This document shows positions 59,350 to 64,000 of a stretch of DNA of 64,000 nt, one piece after another. Each line of letters begins with the position of its first letter. The first letter of the stretch is position 1. A program made the translations under genes and the position numbers. The notes under the pieces were generated by a model. That model saw nothing but the letters and a program-made list of their open reading frames with translations. It ran no database searches and was not told where the DNA came from. The DNA is taken from NCBI RefSeq assembly GCF_000381925.1, contig NZ_KB907309.1, positions 806,001 to 870,000 of the forward strand. The letters are read 5' to 3'. This stretch comes from Nocardia sp. BMG111209 (GTDB lineage: Bacteria; Actinomycetota; Actinomycetes; Mycobacteriales; Mycobacteriaceae).

Positions 59350-60579
59350 ATGAGCCTGTCCTTCCACTGGTTCCTGCCCACCTACGGTGACTCCCGCAAC
59401 CTGATGGCGGGTGGTCACGGCACCTCGATGGCCGGTGACCGGCCCGCGTCGCTGCGCTATCTCAACCAGGTCGCCGGCGCCGCCGAGGAGAACGGCTTCG
59501 AGGGTGTGCTGACGCCGACCGGCGCCTGGTGCGAGGACGCGTGGCTGTCCACCGCGATGCTGGTGGAGACCACCGAGACGCTGAAGTTCCTGGTGGCCTT
59601 CCGGCCCGGCATCATCAGTCCGGTGCTCGCCGCGCAGATGGCGGGCACTTTCCAGCGGCATTCCCGCGGCCGGCTGCTGCTGAACGTGGTGACCGGCGGC
59701 GAGCCGCACGAGCAGCGCGCCTACGGCGACTTCCTGTCCAAGGAGCAGCGTTACGAGCGCACCGGCGAATTCCTGCACGTGGTGCGCGAACTCTGGCGGT
59801 CGCACGATCCGATCTCGTTCCGGGGCAAGCACATCCAGGTCGAGAACGCGCTGCTGAACAACCGGCCCGATCCGCTGCCGCCGATCTTCTTCGGCGGCTC
59901 CTCCGGCCCGGCGGGCCCGGTCGCGGCCCGGTACGCCGACGCCTATCTCACCTGGGGCGAACCGCTGTTCGCGGTGAGCAAGAAGCTGGAGTGGATTCGC
60001 GGGCTGGCCGTCGACAACGGCCGGGTGCTCGACTACGGGCTGCGCATCCACGTGATCTCCCGCGACACCTCGGAACAGGCCTGGGCGGAGGCGGATCGGC
60101 TGTTGCAGGCGGTCGACCCCGCGGATATCGAACGGGTGCAGGCGAATCTGGCGCAGAGTGAGTCGGAGGGGCAGCGGCGGATGCTGGAGCTGCACGCCGG
60201 CTTCCGAGCGACGGGCTTGGAGGCGGCAGCGAGCGTCACCACGGAAGGCCCCGGGAGGAAGCCCGAAGGGTACAGCTCGACCGAACGGTTGGAGATTGCG
60301 CCGAATCTTTGGGCGGGTGTGGGTCTCGTTCGCGGCGGGGCCGGCACCGCGCTGGTCGGTTCGCACGCGGAGGTCGCCGAGCGGCTGATCGAGTACTCGC
60401 GGCTGGGCATCAAGCACTTCATCCTCTCCGGGTATCCGCATGTGGAGGAGGCGTACTGGTTCGGTGAGGGCGTGCTGCCGATCCTGCGGCGCAAGGGCCT
60501 GTGGAAGCATCCGACGCAGCGTCCGGCGGGACCGGTGTCGACCCCCTTCGCCACCGCGGTGACCGCCTCCAGCAGTTAG
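59350..60579 (+). CDS. ssuD: FMNH2-dependent alkanesulfonate monooxygenase SsuD, with an in-frame insertion
   Basis: 409 aa, ATG with AAAGGAG upstream, 13 bp after ssuA. It starts MSLSFHWFLPTYGD and has WCEDAWLSTAMLVETTETLKFLVAFRPG, LLLNVVTGGEPHEQRAYGDFLSKEQRYERTGEFL and PNLWAGVGLVRGGAGTALVGSH, all SsuD hallmarks. It cleaves C2-C10 sulfonates to aldehyde plus sulfite using FMNH2 (probably from the FMN reductase encoded at 54.6-55.1 kb) and O2. Residues about 286-312 (RATGLEAAASVTTEGPGRKP...) are extra compared with the usual protein of about 380 aa, and their codon usage differs from the rest. Confidence 0.93.
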   Translation: MSLSFHWFLPTYGDSRNLMAGGHGTSMAGDRPASLRYLNQVAGAAEENGFEGVLTPTGAWCEDAWLSTAMLVETTETLKFLVAFRPGIISPVLAAQMAGTFQRHSRGRLLLNVVTGGEPHEQRAYGDFLSKEQRYERTGEFLHVVRELWRSHDPISFRGKHIQVENALLNNRPDPLPPIFFGGSSGPAGPVAARYADAYLTWGEPLFAVSKKLEWIRGLAVDNGRVLDYGLRIHVISRDTSEQAWAEADRLLQAVDPADIERVQANLAQSESEGQRRMLELHAGFRATGLEAAASVTTEGPGRKPEGYSSTERLEIAPNLWAGVGLVRGGAGTALVGSHAEVAERLIEYSRLGIKHFILSGYPHVEEAYWFGEGVLPILRRKGLWKHPTQRPAGPVSTPFATAVTASSS

Positions 60580-60589
60580 TCACGGCCAC

Positions 60590-60642
60590 AACGGCATTCG
60601 GCCGCCGATCCGCAGTGTGCGGACCGGCGGCCGAATGCCGTT
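60590..60642. terminator. Very long bidirectional terminator hairpin
   Basis: An 18-bp perfect outer stem (60590-60607 with 60625-60642), one mismatch, a 6-bp inner stem TCCGCA/TGCGGA and a GTG loop. CACGGC (60581-60586) and GCCGTG (60643-60648) can extend it further with a 3-nt bulge. It lies 10 bp after the ssuD stop, between convergent genes. Confidence 0.8.
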
Positions 60643-60657
60643 GCCGTGAAGGGTGAT

Positions 60658-61251
60658 TCACTCCACCGGAGCGGCCGTCGGCAGATTCGCCGGGTCGACC
60701 CCGAGCCGCCGCTGCACGACCTTCGGGTACCGGGCCGTGAAGATCGTTGCGATCGTGAAGAATCCGACCTTGCAGACCACCAGCACCGGCACGTTGTGCG
60801 GGGCCCAGTGCTGGAGGACGGCCAGCACCACCGCATCGGCGGTGAAGCACAGTGCCCACACCGTCGTGATCACGATGTTGATCCGCCGGAAGACGGCCGT
60901 GCTCGCGACGAATTCGTTGACCGAGCGCCGGGCGATGCCGATGGTGAACGGCTGCCCGACGGCCAGTCCCAGCCAGGCCGTGATCGCCAGCCAGCCGATG
61001 GCCAGCGAGGTGCCGTAGTGCAGTACGGCCAGATGCGGCGTCACCAGCGTGAGCACGCTGAGCACGACCATGTAGAGCGTGCTGGAGACGTCGAGAATCA
61101 TGGCGTCCCAGGGGGTTCCCTTGCGGCGATCATCGATCAGCAGTACCACCGCCGCGGCCAGGCCGGACAGCGCCCCGGCGCGCTCGTCGAAGCTGCTGAC
61201 GACCGCCAGCAGGATCCAGGGGAGGAAGGTCCGGGCGTAGTACTTCAGCAT
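60658..61251 (-). CDS. Integral membrane protein of unknown function, 197 aa
   Basis: ATG 61251 with GAGAGG upstream; a longer frame to 61338 has no SD and basic non-family sequence. About six helices (FLPWILLAVVSSF, GALSGLAAAVVLLI, AMILDVSSTLYMVVLSVLTLV, SLAIGWLAITAWLGLAVG, INIVITTVWALCFTADAVVLAV, VLVVCKVGFFTIATIF). No signature for transport or enzymes seen. It is divergent from a PadR regulator across 124 bp and is the likely target of that regulator. Confidence 0.75.
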   Translation of the reverse strand: MLKYYARTFLPWILLAVVSSFDERAGALSGLAAAVVLLIDDRRKGTPWDAMILDVSSTLYMVVLSVLTLVTPHLAVLHYGTSLAIGWLAITAWLGLAVGQPFTIGIARRSVNEFVASTAVFRRINIVITTVWALCFTADAVVLAVLQHWAPHNVPVLVVCKVGFFTIATIFTARYPKVVQRRLGVDPANLPTAAPVE

Positions 61252-61328
61252 TGTCGTGCCTCTCAGCGCTCGAGCCCTGCGGCCCGACGTTCCATGTTTG
61301 ACAGGTCGACGGTAGAAGACCACCGACA

Positions 61329-61350
61329 GACATGTCAATAGTGATATGTC
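61329..61350. promoter_or_regulatory. Candidate PadR operator
   Basis: GACAT-N12-ATGTC inverted repeat, 25 bp before the PadR ATG and in the AT-richer core of the divergent region (GACATGTCAATAGTGATATGTC). PadR sites are usually ATGT-N-ACAT dyads of this kind. Confidence 0.45.
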
Positions 61351-61375
61351 AGCTCTGATCTGTTAAGTTCGGGGT

Positions 61376-61906
61376 ATGAGTTTGCGACACGGTGTCCTGG
61401 GCCTGCTGGCCGAACTCGAGCATGCCAGCGGCTACGACCTGATGAAGGTCTTCGATGTATCCCTGGCCGGCGTCTGGCCGGCCACCCAGAGCCAGCTGTA
61501 CACGGAGCTGGGCAAACTCACCGCCGACGGCCTCATCGAGGTCGCGGCCGAGGGGGCCCGCGGCCGGAAGGAGTATCGGATCACCGAGGCCGGCCGGGAG
61601 GAGTTGCGGCACTGGCTCGTCGAGGTCCCGCCACGGCGGCCGGTGCGCGACGAGACGTTACTGCGCATGTTCTTCCTCGGCCAGGTGGAACCGGAACAGG
61701 CCCGGAACTACCTGCTGCGCGGCGTCGACTATCTGAACACGCAGCTGGAGAAGCTGGAGACCGACGACCAGAACAACATCAACTGGGGCGACGACAATCT
61801 GTCCCATTACGGCCGCATGGTGCTGGAATACGGCAAGCGCTACATGACGCTGCGCCGCGACTGGCAGGCCGAGGTCGCCGACCGCATCGCCCCCGCCGCC
61901 GAGTAG
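61376..61906 (+). CDS. PadR family transcriptional regulator
   Basis: 176 aa, ATG with GGGGT upstream. The N-terminal winged HTH (SLRHGVLGLLAELEHASGYDLMKVFD...WPATQSQLYTELGKLTADGLIE...GRKEYRITEAGREELRHWL) is typical PadR. The C-terminal helical dimerisation domain (Vir_C-like, about 95-176) includes LEKLETDDQNNINWGDDNL. It probably represses the divergent membrane-protein gene and itself. Confidence 0.92.
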   Translation: MSLRHGVLGLLAELEHASGYDLMKVFDVSLAGVWPATQSQLYTELGKLTADGLIEVAAEGARGRKEYRITEAGREELRHWLVEVPPRRPVRDETLLRMFFLGQVEPEQARNYLLRGVDYLNTQLEKLETDDQNNINWGDDNLSHYGRMVLEYGKRYMTLRRDWQAEVADRIAPAAE

Positions 61907-61909
61907 TCC

Positions 61910-62485
61910 TTACTTCTTGGCGGCGGCCTTCGCCTGCTTCTTGAACGCCCGCACCTGCGCGAGCGATTCGGCGTCGACCACGTCGGCCACCGATCGGGTG
62001 GACCCCTCGTCGCCGTAGGCCCCCGCCACCTCGCGCCACCCCGCGGGCTGCACACCGCGCTGTTTACCCAACAGCGCCAAGAAGATTCGCGCCTTCTGAT
62101 CCCCGAATCCGGGCAGCGCCCGCAGCCGCCGCAACACCTCTTTACCGTCGGGATCCCCGTCGGTCCACAACCTCGACACCACCCCGTCGTAGTTGTCCAC
62201 GACATACCGGGCCAATTCCTGCACCCGTCGCGCCATCGACCGCCCGTATCGGTGAATGGCCGGCGGCGTGGCCCCCAATTCCTCGAAACCCTCGGGATCC
62301 GCCTCCGCGATCCGCCGCAGATCGAATCCGTCCATCCGCTCCGCGATCTTCTGCGGCCCCCGGAAGGCATGTTCCATCGGGAACTGCTGATCCAGCAGCA
62401 TCCCCGTCAACAACGCGAAATCGTTCGTCGACAACAGCTTGTCGGCCTCCGGCTCCTGCGCGAGGCACAGCATGCGGCTCACCAT
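61910..62485 (-). CDS. HhH-GPD-type base-excision repair protein
   Basis: 191 aa. MLLDQQFPMEHAFRGPQKI is the family's N-terminal motif and LPGFGDQKARIFLALLG the helix-hairpin-helix. At the position of the EndoIII catalytic Lys this protein has Gln (Lys is one residue later), and no clear VDTH-type Asp follows, so activity may be monofunctional or altered. The Lys-rich tail (FKKQAKAAAKK) may aid DNA binding. It converges with the PadR gene (3-bp gap). Confidence 0.85.
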   Translation of the reverse strand: MVSRMLCLAQEPEADKLLSTNDFALLTGMLLDQQFPMEHAFRGPQKIAERMDGFDLRRIAEADPEGFEELGATPPAIHRYGRSMARRVQELARYVVDNYDGVVSRLWTDGDPDGKEVLRRLRALPGFGDQKARIFLALLGKQRGVQPAGWREVAGAYGDEGSTRSVADVVDAESLAQVRAFKKQAKAAAKK

Positions 62486-62631
62486 GCACCGATCATCTCA
62501 TCCCCGCCCGCCGCGCCGGACGCCACCTGCCACACCGGACCGGCCCCGGATTGTACGGTGACCAGAACATCCCGACCGCTTCATGAACAACGTTCACCGA
62601 CCTATCGGACACGCACCGGTTGGAGAACACC

Positions 62632-63258
62632 ATGGCCGTCGCACACCCCGTTCCGGAACCGCCCCGAATCCGGGAAGATACGTTCCCCCCGCCCGGCGCC
62701 CTCCCGCGCTACGCGCTGGTGACCGCCGTACTGATCGCGATCATCTCCTGCATCGTCGCCGCCGGCTCGGCGATCTCCCTCGGCGTCGACCACACCCTCC
62801 GCGCGGAACACCACACCGCCACCCGGGCGGCCCACCCCGACCGCGAGAATATCTACAACGCTTATCTGACAGCGTATTTCGAAATGCTGAAAGAACTCAG
62901 CACCCTCCAGAGCAATCTCCGCACGGCCCTCCCCCGCGAAACCATCACCACCCGCTACCAGTCCTACAGCGACCGATCCGTGCAGTTCTACGCCTCCTCC
63001 GCCCTCCTGCTGATGATCGGCAGCGACGCGATGATCGGCCCGATAACCCGAATCTCGACCTCGTTCGCGGAATTCGGCAGGCGCTGGGACGATTTCGCCC
63101 AGCGATACCTCACCCCCGACGCCCCCGGCGCCGACGACCCCACCGCCTGGACCCAGGACGCCGCCACCCTGTCCACGGTCATCGCCGCCGTCCTGAAGAA
63201 ACAGGACAACCTGATCGGCCCGTTCCTGGCGCAGGGGCACGCCGACCTGGGGAGTTGA
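62632..63258 (+). CDS. Single-pass membrane protein with extracytoplasmic helical domain, unknown
   Basis: 208 aa from ATG 62632 (GGAGA upstream; an ATG 12 bp earlier, at 62620, is the alternative). A Pro-rich cytosolic tail precedes one helix (YALVTAVLIAIISCIVAAGSAISLG). The mostly helical remainder (YNAYLTAYFEMLKELSTLQSNL, YASSALLLMIGSDAMIGPIT, TLSTVIAAVLKKQDNLIGPFL) resembles sensor or chemoreceptor ectodomains in outline only. No family recognised. Confidence 0.7.
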   Translation: MAVAHPVPEPPRIREDTFPPPGALPRYALVTAVLIAIISCIVAAGSAISLGVDHTLRAEHHTATRAAHPDRENIYNAYLTAYFEMLKELSTLQSNLRTALPRETITTRYQSYSDRSVQFYASSALLLMIGSDAMIGPITRISTSFAEFGRRWDDFAQRYLTPDAPGADDPTAWTQDAATLSTVIAAVLKKQDNLIGPFLAQGHADLGS

Positions 63259-63286
63259 ACAACACGAGTGCCCGCGGAAACGGCTC

Positions 63287-63316
63287 GGCCCGGGGCTGCG
63301 AGTGCAGTCCCGGGCC
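63287..63316. terminator. Bidirectional terminator before the tRNA-Ser gene
   Basis: GGCCCGGG-G-CTGC-gagt-GCAG-T-CCCGGGCC, a 13-bp stem with one G-T pair and a 4-nt loop. It lies between the + strand membrane-protein gene and the minus-strand tRNA, 8 bp from the tRNA 3' end. Confidence 0.7.
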
Positions 63317-63324
63317 GGCTTCGG

Positions 63325-63409
63325 CGGAGGATAGGGGATTTGAACCCCTGAGGGCGTTAACCCAACCCGCGTTCCAGGCGAGCGCCATAGGCCACTAGGC
63401 GAATCCTCC
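63325..63409 (-). tRNA. tRNA-Ser (anticodon GGA)
   Basis: The 85-nt cloverleaf starts GGAGGAT (63409-63403) and ends ATCCTCC plus discriminator G at 63325. The anticodon stem CTCGC/GCGGG encloses the loop CTGGAAC with anticodon GGA. A long variable arm and the T-loop GGTTCAAATCC are present, as expected for a class II serine tRNA. CCA is not encoded. Confidence 0.93.
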
Positions 63410-63471
63410 GTCGAGCAATATACCGGTTGCCCCCCGGTTATCGGCAAACGGGCCGGTCGGCGGGGGTGGGA

Positions 63472-64000
63472 TTACTTGTGGAGGGTGGCGAAGACCTTCT
63501 TCAGCTGGTCGGTGCAGGTGTTCGCGACCGTGGTGGTGTTGAGGGTGCCCGGGTCGGAGTGGACGCGCAGCTCCACCTTGGCCGACAGGTTGGAGTCCAG
63601 GGCGGCGCAGGTGTAGTCGAGCACCACGAAGGACGAGTAGTTGGTCTGTTCGGAGGCGAAGTAGGCCTGCTGGCCGATGCCGCTGAGGGCGCCGGAGGAG
63701 CGGCCGGAGCCGGTGGTGCGGGTGTCCGAATCGTGCCAGGAGTTGTACTGCGGCGGGCCGTAGTCGCTGGCGAAGGTGGCGCCGGCGCTCAGGGTGGCGT
63801 CGTTGCTGCCGTATTTCCCGGCGCCGCTGTAGCGCGCCGAGCAGTTCAGGGAGCCGCCGTCGTAGCTGGTGGGCTGGCGTTCGGTGTGTTCGGAGGTGCC
63901 GGCGGTGGGGGCCCATTTCTGCAGTACGGTCGGGTCCACGACGCTGCAGGCGTTGCTACCGGCCTTGCTGATGGTGTAGTTGCCGTCGTGCTTGCTGCCG
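63472..64000 (-). CDS. DUF3558-like secreted lipoprotein, C-terminal part (5' end outside window)
   Basis: The frame is open to the window edge, adding GSKHDGNYTISKAGSNACSV before VDPTVLQKWAP. The visible 175 residues are rich in Ser, Thr, Gly and Asn with three Cys (NACSV, LNCSARY, YTCAALD) plus TCTDQL. They have the CxxxD-start, SCxxxY, C-terminal pattern of DUF3558/sensor-domain lipoproteins of Nocardia and Mycobacterium, which have no assigned function. The signal peptide and lipobox should lie beyond 64000. Confidence 0.7.
   Translation of the reverse strand, partial: GSKHDGNYTISKAGSNACSVVDPTVLQKWAPTAGTSEHTERQPTSYDGGSLNCSARYSGAGKYGSNDATLSAGATFASDYGPPQYNSWHDSDTRTTGSGRSSGALSGIGQQAYFASEQTNYSSFVVLDYTCAALDSNLSAKVELRVHSDPGTLNTTTVANTCTDQLKKVFATLHK

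Noticed and set aside
1..64000. Insertion sequences, prophage or integrative element
   Set aside because: No transposase, integrase, terminase or att-like direct repeats flanking the tRNA were seen. Gene content is ordinary chromosomal.

Overview
This is a high-GC actinobacterial chromosome segment, most likely from Nocardia or a close relative in the Mycobacteriales. The evidence is the roughly 68-70% GC look, GTG starts, a PknK-type kinase, an MmpL exporter, a BacA/Rv1819c-type ABC protein, a DUF3558-like lipoprotein and LppU-like proteins. No rRNA, phage genes, insertion sequence or CRISPR array is visible. The one RNA gene is a tRNA-Ser(GGA) near the right end.

Layout. 1-4.1 kb: the end of an unknown + strand gene, a 43-residue membrane peptide whose ribosome binding site lies inside a long hairpin, and a PknK-like Ser/Thr kinase. 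4.2-7.6 kb: fadA-fadB beta-oxidation operon. 7.9-11.1 kb: dnaX, with an 11-unit, 51-bp in-frame tandem repeat in its linker. 11.6-20.2 kb: an unknown protein with a leader hairpin, an ammonium channel behind a GlnR-like box, an MmpL protein, two tandem zinc metallopeptidases and a DUF2207 membrane protein. 20.3-23.4 kb: a TetR/flavin monooxygenase divergent pair and a ROK regulator.

The rest is dominated by three loci that look like parts of a sulfur-acquisition island. (1) 23.9-31.0 kb encodes a GntR regulator, an 8-Cys ferredoxin, a sulfonate/nitrate-type ABC importer whose binding protein carries a NosL-like tail, and a large fumarate-reductase/AprA-like flavoprotein fused to HEAT-like repeats. 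A Cys-Cys-Cys reading frame and a hairpin touching the Shine-Dalgarno sequence precede the binding-protein gene. (2) 35.5-48.2 kb is one run of 11 minus-strand genes, several with 4-bp ATGA overlaps: a cystine-type amino acid importer, a peptide-type importer with fused ATPases, and four luciferase-like flavin monooxygenases. (3) 54.1-60.6 kb has two flavin reductases and an SfnB/DszC-like oxidase divergent from ssuC-ssuB-ssuA-ssuD. The reductases of locus 3 could supply reduced flavin to the monooxygenases of loci 2 and 3. The substrate of locus 1 is unknown, and that locus is the best candidate here for an undescribed system.

Between and after these loci lie a GT39-type membrane glycosyltransferase, a glyoxalase-fold protein, a BacA-like ABC protein, an SDR, an ECF sigma factor with its YCII partner, several secreted or membrane proteins, a PadR/membrane-protein pair, an HhH-GPD repair protein, the tRNA and the partial lipoprotein. 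All calls come from reading the sequence; no database search was run.
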